From: Ziziphus jujuba
Lineage: Eukaryota > Streptophyta > Magnoliopsida > Rosales > Rhamnaceae
Reading direction: 5' to 3'
Assembly: GCF_031755915.1 (NCBI RefSeq)
Contig: NC_083382.1
Location: 7,006,001 to 7,070,000, forward strand
DNA: 64,000 bases
The position numbers and the translations under genes were made by a program. Position 1 is the first letter of the stretch. Each line of letters starts with the position of its first letter. The notes under the pieces are model-generated. The model was not told the DNA's origin, made no database searches, and worked only from the letters and a program-made list of their open reading frames with translations. This document shows positions 53,880-64,000 of the stretch, in pieces.

Positions 53880-54599
53880 TTGTACGGGAGCAGTTGGTGT
53901 TATTTGGGACAATGGATTGCGGGCTTCATAGCCAATCTTGGCCCATAATAGCCCAAAATACTATATATTGGGCGTCTACGAATCGTCTCAATATAGATGA
54001 AATCCATTGGGCCGAAAATTAGCCCGGACCGATATTTCATCCAAAAATTAAAAACGTGGCAGTTAATGATAAGAACGGGTTATTCCTCGAAGAACCTAAC
54101 ATAAAAGCAGCTGAACCCACCTCCTTTTTGGCTTACGCAATACAATGTAATCGGGCCCACACGAACAGCGTGGAGCAATAATCACCTATACTCACGACCA
54201 CAATAATTCTTCAACCTTTCACGATCTCATTCGTACAAATCCTTTAAAAACGATGCCCCACCGCATCTCCTATCCACTGATCAACATCCACGTGTTTAAG
54301 AACTTTTTATCCAGGGCCATCATGGTCATAGTATCTACCGTAATTTCAAAGGAACCGTAAGGTCAAATATTTATCTGAAATTATCTAAATGCGATTTTTT
54401 TTCTGTTTCTCTTTTTTTTTTTATTTTAATTTACACCAAAATTTTTTTTTCTTTTCTTTTTGAGTAACAAAACGAGTAGAAGAAGCGCTAGTGTTGTGTC
54501 AACGGACGCCAAATGAGATTCAAATACAGCAGAATTTTTAGTTTTAAGAGAGAGAAAACAATTAAATAATATTTATTTTTCATATATATTTTTATATAT
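53880..54599 (+). promoter_or_regulatory. AML2 promoter region
   Basis: A more GC-rich region directly upstream of the AML2 leader. Several site II-type TGGGCY/RGCCCA motifs occur between about 53925 and 54030 (ggcccata, agcccaaa, ttgggcg, ttgggccg), a feature of promoters active in dividing tissue, which suits a meristem-expressed MEI2-like gene. Site assignment is by motif only. Confidence 0.4.
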
Positions 54600-55023
54600 A
54601 TAATTTTGCAGTCAGAGAGAAAAAGAAATAGAGAGAGAGAGAGAGAGAGAGCTTGTGAGAGTTGCAGTTCATTGTCTCTCTAATAATTATTTTTCCTGGT
54701 AATAATAGTTTGGTTTTCTTTTCCTCCAATCATTTTCTTGGGTTTTCTCTTCTCCCGTCACAAACACAAATTTTTTTTTTTTTGGTTTTTTCTTACAGTT
54801 TATTTTCTCTTTTCTCTCTGGTTTCCCGGCGAGAGAGGAGGAAGTAGAAGAGTAGAAGAAAGAAATTTCTCTGCTTCTACGGAACTCTCTCTCTTTTTCT
54901 CTCTCTTAATATACGTTTGTATTGATCAAAGATGAAAACTTTGTTTGAAAATCTCTGTTGAACACCCATCTCTCCAATGGACTTCCTTTAACCAATCAGT
55001 GTGTGTCTTGTTTTTTTTCTTCT
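54600..55023 (+). other. AML2 non-coding leader exon with two short uORFs
   Basis: The exon likely begins near the GA repeat (54631-54652) and ends at a good donor, tct|gtaagg, at 55023/55024. The intron 55024-56024 ends tcgcag. The leader holds an ATG at 54932 opening a 9-codon frame that stops at 54961, and another ATG at 54977 with only 4 codons (stop ends 54991). Both lie upstream of the main ATG at 56035. The start of the exon is estimated. Confidence 0.5.
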
Positions 55024-56034
55024 GTAAGGTACTCTCTCTCTATGTTGGTTTTTTTTTTTTTTTTTTTTGGTGAATTATTTTAGATAATTCAAAATTTTGT
55101 GTTTGATCGTTTTTCTCTGGTCTGATCTCTTTTGTTTCTTAGTGTTTGCATGTGATTAGTAGATTCTGCATGTGGGTTTTCCATATTTCTGTGGAATTTT
55201 TATTTTACTGTTGAAGATAAAGTTAATTGATTGTGAAATAATTTTGGTGTTTGGTGTTTGGAGTTGGTGGGGTTTTAGGGTATGCTGAAAGTTGAGATTT
55301 TTTATTTTTTATTTTTATCATTTGACTGTGCTCAATTGTGGTTAGAACTGTGTTGAACCTGTCACTAGTTAAATTGCATGTACTGCTGGGATGTGCTGCT
55401 GCTGCTGCATTTTCCCCTTTTGTATTTCATTTTGATTGTGAAGTTATTATTGTTTAGTTAGGTATAGGTAAATTCTGGTGGAATTTTCACCGTTGGACCA
55501 ATTATAGATGTACAAACCTTTCTGTGTGTGTTTATCTACATAGCTGAGATGTACCTTCAAAATCATAGATACTTAATCTTTATTAAGTTCAGTTTCCAAG
55601 TGACATTGCTGATGCATTTATAAAATCAGAAGCTGTACAATATAAAGGTATTAAAGCTCGTTAAGGATTCAATTATGTTTTCCTACATGTATTTAGGAAC
55701 GTTATGAAGCTCATTCAAAATGGCATAGCGCTGAGGGCACTCAATCAGTTAATGAAACATGTTGACCAAATTTTAATGAACATGCAAACCATTTTTAATT
55801 GCTCTCATCCTATTCGTTTTTCAAATTTAAGTAATAGATGTTATTGAACTTAAAAAACTTTGACAATCAATTAACCCTTTTCTATTGTCCATTCTTTGCA
55901 TCGTTATGTTTGCTGCACTCTCCTCTATATTTATTGATGGATTTTTTGTCCCCTGTGTGTTACTTTATTATGTGAGATTCTGTGATGGCTTACTTCTAGT
56001 TTTCTTTGGCTCATGTGCTCGCAGAATAATCAAA

Positions 56035-59000
56035 ATGGAGAAACATTCTGAGGGTTCTATACCAGGTCGTTTTGAAGGTGCCTCATTTTTGTTAATTGAT
56101 AAAAGCATGATACAATATTCATCCTTGTTGTGCATATATTTACATGAAGTTTTCTCTTGATAGTCATTCATAACTCTGTTGTAGGTCCCTTTGAGATTCC
56201 ATCAATTAATTTTCCTAGAAAAGGGGGAAGTAGTGCATGGGGGATTCCCAGTGGTACTGATGCTTGTCATGCATCAAATGATGCCAGCTTGTTTTCTAGC
56301 TCATTGCCTGTCCTTCCACATGAAAAGTGTATGTATCAGCTTTTGTCATTTAAAGTATTTTGGATCTTTATCTCTTAGAATTGATATCAGAGTTCTTTTT
56401 GGTGATATACAGTGAATTTCAATTTGGAGCACGGTGGACAATCAATTGATGATAACTTGTCTACTTTTAAAAATCTTGATATAGAAAATGAGGATAAGGA
56501 TCCACCCGAAAATGTTGAACCAAATGAAATAGGAAATATGCTTCCTGACGATGAAGATGAGCTTTTAGCAGGAATAACAGACGATTTTGACCTCAGTGGG
56601 CTTCCTAGTCAGCTAGAGGATTTGGAAGATTATGATCTCTTTGGCAGTACAGGGGGAATGGAATTGGATTTTGAGTCCCAAGATAGCCTTAGTCTTGGAA
56701 TGTCAAAAGTAGGTATAACTGATGGAGTTGCTTCAAATGGAATCAGTCATTATGCACTTCCAAATGGTGTGGGAGCAGTTGCTGGTGAACATCCTTATGG
56801 GGAGCACCCATCAAGGACGTTGTTTGTTCGAAATATTAATAGCAATGTTGAGGATTCTGAATTGAGAACTCTGTTTGAGGTATTTTAGAATTACTTTAAG
56901 TTTGTTTTTGAACTTTGCCTCTGCATTTCCATATAATTGTGCCAATCTTTCGGCTTTTATGCTTTCATATTATATTTGGGTTTTAATTCTTGTCTTATTT
57001 TAGTTGGAAGAAAAAGTTGTTGGCCTTTATGTAGCTAGTGATTGAATTTTGGGTGTGATTATTCTTTGGAACAAAAGTAGTTTCATAGTTTTGCTCGCCG
57101 CTTTCCTTCTCATTCCCCTTAAAATTTGTTATCTAGGAAAGCAATTAAGTTTCTTCATGTGCACTGCTGTCTAACATACTTCATTTTACATAAGATTTGT
57201 CCAAAAGAAAAAGAAAAATTAAATGCTTACTTTTGCATGACTACTTAGTTATTTATTTTATTTTTCAATGTTGGAAGAAGTATGGATGCCAAAGTTTACT
57301 AGAGGGGGTTACAACCTGAATGCAGCATGAAAAAGCTAGTTTGCTTATCGTTATGTCTCATAAATTTTAAGGACTTAGTTGACCTCTAAAACTATCCACT
57401 CTAGTCGGTAGTGTATGAATAGAGGTTAGGTACTCAATGTAGATGCTTATGTTTTTACCCAGAGTCTTCTTGTCAATGAAGTTCTTTGCCTAGCATCTTG
57501 TGTTGGACCTTTGACACAGGATGTGATATTTCAATTGCTTGCTCTGCAGTCATTGTGAGTATGTCTTGTTTCTGAAGTTTGGGAGGCATTGCATGTTGTC
57601 TGGAGTTGGGGTGTGTACCTCTGTTCTTTAATTTGGGAGTGGATATGCTTTTCTATGTTTTGTACTTTAGATACTTGTATAAACTCTTTTCATCTTTATT
57701 TTACCATTCTTGGTGCTTGTAGTTGTGAATCTTTCCCATTATAAACTGTTTCCATATTCATTTTATTTTATTTATTTATTTATTTTTTACTCTCAATGCT
57801 TCTAACTTTGGACCCTTTCCATTTTCTATTATTTATTAGCAATACGGGGATATCAGAACCTTATACACTGCATGCAAGCATAGAGGATTTGTCATGATAT
57901 CGTACTATGATATTCGGGCTGCTCGCACTGCGATGCGTGCATTACAGAATAAGCCATTGAGACGAAGAAAACTTGATATTCATTTTTCAATTCCTAAGGT
58001 TTGAAAGTTCCTGTTCTTATGATTCAGTTTTGCCACTGATTATTGTATCAACATCTATTAAAGGAACCATTTCCTCTCCTAAATTCCAGGACAACCCATC
58101 GGAAAAGGATATTAACCAAGGAACTCTTGTAGTGTTCAATTTGGATGCATCAGTATCGAATGATGACCTTCGTCAAATATTTGGGGTTTATGGGGAGGTC
58201 AAAGAGGTGCAAGTTTCAAATTTTATAGTGAATTTTGAGCATGTGACTTTCAACTACATAAATACTTTTTCACTATTTTGATTACTCTTGTGAATTTTGA
58301 ATTTTCTTCTGCATGAATGCAGATAAGAGAAACACCTCACAAGAGGCACCATAAATTTATTGAATTTTATGATGTTCGAGGTGCTGAGGCGGCGCTTAGA
58401 GCATTAAATAGGAGTGACATAGCTGGGAAGCGTATAAAACTTGAACCAAGCCGGCCTGGTGGAGCACGTCGGAAGTTAGTATCAATTTTCTATCTTTTAT
58501 ATTGTTGATGGTATAAGGTGTTCCTTGGATGCTCATATGGAAAATGGCTTGAAAAACTGGTCGTTATTGGTATTAATTGCATGTGCCCCACCAAATTGAA
58601 GTGGTTGCAACTGAGTTTTTTTGAAAATTTTCTTCAAGATTATTAGTTAGTAAGATATCCTCATGAAAGATTTCTTATGGAGCAATCTATGCTTCCTTGG
58701 TGGATTTTGACATTTGTTCTTGTAATAAGTATTACCCTAATGGTTAATGTTGTGTGTCAAGCAACAGTAAAGTTTTGTTCATTTCTTAAGAAAACAGTTA
58801 ACTTTGTAGTTTCTTTTTCAAGAGAGAGTACATGTGATAAATGTTCTATGTAATTTGAACTTCTAGCCAATTAAGGATTGGGTAATGGAAAAGGAAAAGG
58901 TTGAAATTTTACACTCCTGCTGAACTTTCCTTGTTATTTTCACTTACATTGTCTTTCTAAAATATTTTTTTTGCTGTTTGTCTATGTCTTTTCTGGTTTA

Positions 59001-61562
59001 ACTCATGTATATTCTTTTACTGAATGAATATCTACTCTTGCTATACCTGTTTATTGTTATTTATGCTGGTGTAGGAATTAATTTCATTCTTTCTTTTATG
59101 TTTAGTTTAATGCAACAACTAACTCAAGAGCTTGAACAAGATGATGGTCGAAGTTTCAGACATCAAGTAGGTTCACCAATAGCCAACTCTCCTCCAGGTA
59201 GATATCTCTCTGTACTTTGATTGTTTTGTGAACTCGATCTGTTTCTTCTTATTTTTGACATTTCTTGGTCCTGTTCTTCCTGTGACATATTTAGTTATAT
59301 GCTGCAATATCTTCTTTGATGACAGGTAATTGGCAATTTGGCAGTCCAGTTGAACATAATCCTTTACATGGTTTTAGCAAGTCCCCTGGTCTAGGAAGTG
59401 TTAGCCCTGTAAATGGAAACCATTTGCCTGGGTTAGCTTCAATTCTTCCACCCCATGTATCTAACTCTTCAAAGATTGCACCAATTGGGAAGGACCTGGG
59501 AAGGTTTGCAAATTCATTATATAACACTACTGGATCAACACAAGGAGCAGCCTATCAACATTCTCATTCCTTCCCAGAGCAGAAACTAAGCACAAGTCCT
59601 GGACCAATTTCTTTTGGTGAATCAAATTCAAGTTCATCCAACATTGGAACATTATCTGGTCCTCAATTTCTTTGGGGAAATTCAACATCTTTCACTGAGC
59701 GTGCTAATTCTTCTGCATGGCCAATATCATCTGTTGGACACCCTTATTCCTCTAGTGGACAAGGGCAAGGTTTTCCATACTCTAGTCGGCATGGTTCATT
59801 AATTGGTTCACATCACCACCATCATGTGGGATCAGCTCCATCTGGTGTTCCTCTTGATCGGCATTTTGGCTACTTCCCTGAGTCTCCAGAATCTTCCTTC
59901 ATGAGTCAAGTTGCCTTTGGAGGTGTGGGTTTAAATCGCAATAATGGTAATTATATGGTGAATCTTGGTGCTCGTTCAGCTTTGAGTGCTGCTGTTGGTA
60001 TTCCGGGGAACATTGCTGAAAATGGTTCACCCAGCTACAGAATGATGTCATTGCCGAAGCATGCTCCAGTATTCCTTGGGAATGGCTCTTACACAGGACC
60101 ACCAGTAACCAGCAGTGAGGGTTTAGTTGAACGCAATCGAAGTCGGCGGGTTGAGAATAGTGGGAGTCTGGATGGCAAGAAGCAGTATCAGCTTGATTTA
60201 GATAAAATTATCAGTGGGGAGGACAATAGGACTACTTTAATGATAAAAAATATCCCTAACAAGTAAGAATGCTTCTGTTTTCTTTCTGTGGCAGTATTGT
60301 TGATAATTCTATCGATAACATGGTGATGCCTTAATAATGCTACTCCTTTTTTCTTTGTTATATTAGGTACACTTCAAAAATGTTGCTGGCTGCTATTGAT
60401 GAAAATCTCAGGGGCACTTATGATTTTCTATATTTGCCAATTGATTTTAAGGTATATCTATCTGTAGACTTTTAGTATTTCTTGTCTAATTACCTTAATT
60501 ATTGTAATGATTAGATTTCGTAGTTGAGCTCAAAGTCGTTAGGGTTTTTTGGCTTAGTTGATCTGAGTCCTAGCATCTTCACAAAGTGCACATGTTTGTG
60601 CTGTCTCTTTCCAGAATAAGTGCAATGTGGGCTATGCTTTCATCAATATGGTGTCTCCTTCTCACATTATACCCTTCTATAAGGTTAGATTCAGTTCCTT
60701 TGTTACCTCTCTTTTGTACAAAATAAGAATACCTATTTTAAGTTTAGCAATAATGTGAACAAGAACAACAAAATTGTACAGGCATTTAATGGGAAGAAGT
60801 GGGAGAAGTTCAATAGTGAAAAAGTTGCCTCACTGGCATATGCACGAATCCAGGGCAAGGCAGCCCTTGTGACACATTTTCAAAATTCAAGCCTTATGAA
60901 TGAAGATAAGCGATGCCGACCAATCCTTTTCCACTCAGAGGGCCAAGATACTGGTGATCAGGTAATCTATTGGAATTATTGAACTCTGATTATCACATCT
61001 TGATGAAGTAAATACTATGCTTAATTTTTTCTTGGAGTGGTCTTTTTGGCACTTATTTTACTTCTTTTTAATTGAGTAGTTCTAGCTGTTGGATGGTATA
61101 TATTCTAACTACAAATGATCTAAAGTTTAATTTCGTTGATATGGTTATGTGTGTTGATGAGGGTGCATTTGGAAGCAATTTCTGAAGTATGATATATCGA
61201 CTACTAAAATATGCAGTTTAAAATTGAAAAAAAAATAAAAAATTAGGGATTGTGAAAGTTTTAATTTAATCATCATGTTGTATTTAATTTACTTTATTAT
61301 ATATTTTTTTCAGCCAACCACGTTGTATTTTATTTGATTGTTTGCTTTTGGTTCTATTTTGGTACTAGGAAAATAGGGAAAAACTTTTTTGCTGGATATT
61401 CTATATTGCATATTGATCTTCACTTTGTATTTGTGGATCATCCAGGATCCTTTCATTTCTAGCAACTTGAACATATGCATTCGTCAGCCGGATGGGACTT
61501 ATTTGGGGGATTCACTGGACAGCCCGAAGGGAAATCTGGATGAGAAGGCGGAGCAAAATTAA
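56035..61562 (+). CDS. AML2: MEI2-like RNA-binding protein (AML2 type)
   Basis: Twelve coding exons: 56035-56065, 56185-56328, 56413-56879, 57840-57998, 58090-58206, 58323-58474, 59106-59197, 59326-60262, 60367-60451, 60615-60683, 60782-60961, 61446-61562; 2550 nt, 849 aa, all phases agree. The N-terminal part has the family blocks SSAWGIPSGTD, ASLFSSSLPVLPHEKL and an acidic DDEDELLAGITDDFDL segment. RRM1 spans about 193-267 (RTLFVRNI...), RRM2 about 279-350 (GTLVVFNLD...), and the MEI2-specific C-terminal RRM3 about 689-795 (RTTLMIKNIPNK, YDFLYLPIDFK, NVGYAFINM). The middle is Ser/Gly/His-rich with a His run. MEI2-like proteins bind RNA through RRM3 and promote meiosis and vegetative meristem activity. 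Arabidopsis AML2 (At2g42890) lies beside MPK20, as here, so AML2 is preferred over AML3 to AML5. The terminal exon stops at TAA 61560-61562. No lesions. Confidence 0.9.
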
Positions 61563-61909
61563 CATTGTATTCGTAATCTTACTCTTAGCCTTGAGAAATG
61601 GGGTTAGGCTTGCTAACTGTTTCATATTTAAGTGTATATTGTAGAAGAGAAACTAAAGAATAGGCGCATAATATATGCTCGTATCATGGTAGTATCCGCT
61701 TTTAAGTTACGGATACTTGGTAATATTAGATGGGAAGGTGTGGGAAAGAAGGGCAGAGAGCATTTTGTTTATATTAGAGTGACAAAATTGTTATTCATCC
61801 AAGGGAGAAGAATAAGGCGAAGCATATCGCTGAATTTGTGAAGTCTCTCTGCAGCAGCCATATGCATTTGCTTGCGGGTTTGTGCATGATCTCTCTCTTT
61901 GTGGGGAGT

Positions 61910-61942
<33 letters not shown>

Positions 61943-62135
61943 GGTTCTGGGTGCTGTGTTTCAAGCCCATTTGCAAATATGATTATGTGTCTATATGGGG
62001 GTAAAAGTTGATGGTGGGGGTCAAAAATTGTATAGAAGGAGAGACAAAAATGGAACCCATTCTGTTAATGTGTTAGTGTTGTCATTGTAGATAAATTGTG
62101 AAATTGGATGATATATATGCTGTACAGATGTTTAT

Positions 62136-62172
<37 letters not shown>

Positions 62173-62787
62173 TTCCCTCTGCACAAACATAATCACAGAA
62201 GTTTATCCGAGCACTTTTCAGCCAAGCAGTGAATGACATAAAGCAAGACTCCTATTTGTGATTAGGAGGCATCAAAGTTGATAAGCTGCATGTGCATGGG
62301 GGTTAATTTTCTGTTTTCAAAAACTTATTTTTCCATTCAACAGGGATAAGCTTTTGAATGCTATAAAGGTAACCAAATATGCAATATCTGCTTCCTGTAA
62401 ATTCAATGACGCATGACTTAATTTGACTAAAGTCAATTATATTTAACTAATTCCATACATACATATCTATATATATATATATATATATATGTTATAATAA
62501 TGATAATAATAAAGGCAGGTTACGTAGCTAGCTTACTATGTATAAGTACTTATAATTTTGCCTTTCCGGAAAAGAAAAACCCTGTAACCATTGTCCCATG
62601 CATGGATTCCATGGAGGATAGATGGGTAAAAAAAGTAGCTAGATATTTTTTGCTTCTAGAAAACAAAACCCCTTGAAGCATGCAAGATCGACTGTCATAA
62701 TGACGTCTTGAAACCTTGAGCATGTGTTTTCTTTCTCATCAAACAAACAACCTTGATGTCTTACAAATGAATTTTCTGTCCAAGCAC
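61563..62787. other. AML2 3' UTR side and intergenic
   Basis: The first several hundred bases are likely 3' UTR. A T29 run lies at 61914-61942, a (CT)n run at 62139-62169 and a (TA)n tract at 62468-62490. No gene is recognised. Confidence 0.45.
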
Positions 62788-63513
62788 TGGACAAGATTAT
62801 GGAATCAGTGTATTGACCAACAAAGTTTCAAGGATTTCAAAGTGTTAAATGGATGCTTTTCTCCAAGATAAGGTAAAAGCGCAGACAATTCCGTAACATG
62901 CTGTTCAGCTACTCTTTGGAATCCAATTCGGTTATTGTGTTGGTTTCTGTGTATGATTCCAAAACACTTTGGCTTCAGAATTAACTTGAATAATAGTAAT
63001 AATGCTAGCAGACAAATTGAAAATTTTCTAAATTCTGCTCTTGCTAGAGGTCTTGTGAAGTGGCATTCGTGTAGCAAACCGAAAAAAGATTACGATTTCT
63101 GACAATTTTTTCTGTTTGAATGATTTAACACTCAAGAATGCAGCAGTAAACTGTTCTTTATGCAGTTTAGATCTTATAGTTTGTGCAAAACTTGTGAAAG
63201 TGTCGTCATTCAAATTGAGTTTTAAGGGATCAGTGGTTGGAGAATCTTGTATCTAAACTTCCCCTGCTTGAGGAATTAACTCCGAACAACTGTCATGGTT
63301 TGAAGGAATTCAAAATTTTTAGTAGGAGCTTGGAGCGCTGGACAAGATTATGGAATCAGCGTGTTGACCTACAAAGTAGCAAAGATTTCAAAGTGTTTAT
63401 GGATGTTTTTTCTCCAAGATGAGGTAGTACTAAAACGCACCCGATTTCTTAATATGTTGTTAGCTACTCTTTGGAATCCGATTCGGTTATTGTGCTAGTT
63501 TCTGTGTATCATT
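62788..63513 (+). pseudogene. F-box/LRR (FBD-type) gene remains with an internal direct repeat
   Basis: Frames on the + strand read FRINLNNSNNASRQIENFLN then SALARGLVKW (about 62970-63065), later LKNAAVNCSL and SSFKLSFKGS, and NLVSKLPLLEEL followed by NNCHGLKEF (about 63240-63310). These are the pattern of plant F-box/LRR proteins, which recruit substrates to SCF ubiquitin ligases. A stop (TGA) follows near 63103, a one-base shift occurs near 63238, and no F-box start is visible, so it is broken. The segment 62788-62957 recurs as 63339-63510 (gacaagattatggaatcag ... ggaatcc(a/g)attcggttatt), so part was duplicated. Confidence 0.6.
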
Positions 63514-64000
63514 TTGGCCAGCTAAAGAAAATGAGATTATAAGAGCATAAAATTTACACAATTGTATATATTTGTCATGAAAATTTTGGATAAGAAAGAC
63601 ATTGTTAGAAATATATACATATATATTAGATCCTTAATTTTATTAAAATGACTTCCTCTCCACTTCAACTTGTTGATACGTTGTTTCTATATAACCTCTC
63701 TCAAAACTTCAATGCAACATCTACTTCCTCTACCCAGTATTATTGTTATGGTTTCCAAACTAGCTAATGCTTATTTTCAGATTAATTGGATTTTTATGAT
63801 GAAAGAACTTCAACTCCTTCCTCAAGGGAACTACTTCCTGTGAAAACGTAAATATTGTTTTAAACATATTTGTAACCTCTTCTCCGGAAACACCAAGAAG
63901 AAAGACAACCTCATGCAAAGACCATGAGAGAAATCCTCTTCATACAGAAGAGACATACTTTATTTCGCTTAGTAATATATTTAAAAATGTTTTATGAGAA
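63514..64000. other. Window end, nothing recognised
   Basis: AT-rich sequence. It may continue the F-box/LRR remains, but no frame is convincing. Confidence 0.4.

Noticed and set aside
54662..54935. Two overlapping frames in the AML2 leader
   Set aside because: They begin at TTG, not ATG, and are pyrimidine-run translations. The leader is better explained as non-coding with two tiny ATG uORFs.

Overview
This window looks like nuclear DNA of a eudicot plant. It is AT-rich, full of long (TA)n and (CT)n runs and transposon remnants, and its genes have GT-AG introns and encode plant-specific families. The heavy (TA)n load would fit a Rosales-type genome, but the species cannot be fixed from the sequence.

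Layout. 1-9.6 kb: a tandem cluster of three LRAT/NC-domain (LEAD-SENSITIVE 1-like) genes on the + strand, built by an unequal duplication whose unit joins the 3' half of one gene to the 5' half of the next. Copy A is intact but lacks the catalytic Cys. Copy B is a pseudogene. Copy C keeps the catalytic residues but shows no ATG in its first exon. 10.4-20.5 kb: one decayed Mutator-like element (MULE) with degenerate terminal inverted repeats. It holds a broken MULE transposase (- strand), two decayed copies of a Ulp1-type (C48) protease C-terminus (+ strand), arrays of short palindromes, and a nested solo LTR of about 3.0 kb. 23-24 kb: PMD1-like tail-anchored coiled-coil gene (-). 25.9-26.2 kb: a LINE 3' end. 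30.9-31.3 kb: PAR1/PAR2-like atypical HLH gene (-). 37.2-43.8 kb: MPK20-like TDY MAP kinase, 10 coding exons, 617 aa (-). 56.0-61.6 kb: MEI2-like RNA-binding gene (AML2 type), 12 coding exons, 849 aa, with a non-coding leader exon upstream (+). 62.8-63.5 kb: remains of an F-box/LRR gene.

The order PMD1 - PAR - MPK20 - AML2 matches two Arabidopsis neighbourhoods recalled from memory (At3g58840-At3g58850, and At2g42870-At2g42880-At2g42890). The right half is therefore an ancient conserved block, while the left 20 kb is accessory, repeat-driven sequence. No functional link among these genes is claimed beyond plausible roles in organelle division, shade/light growth control, MAPK signalling and meristem or meiotic RNA regulation. 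Exon borders were worked out by hand from reading-frame continuity and GT/AG sites; no transcript evidence was available.
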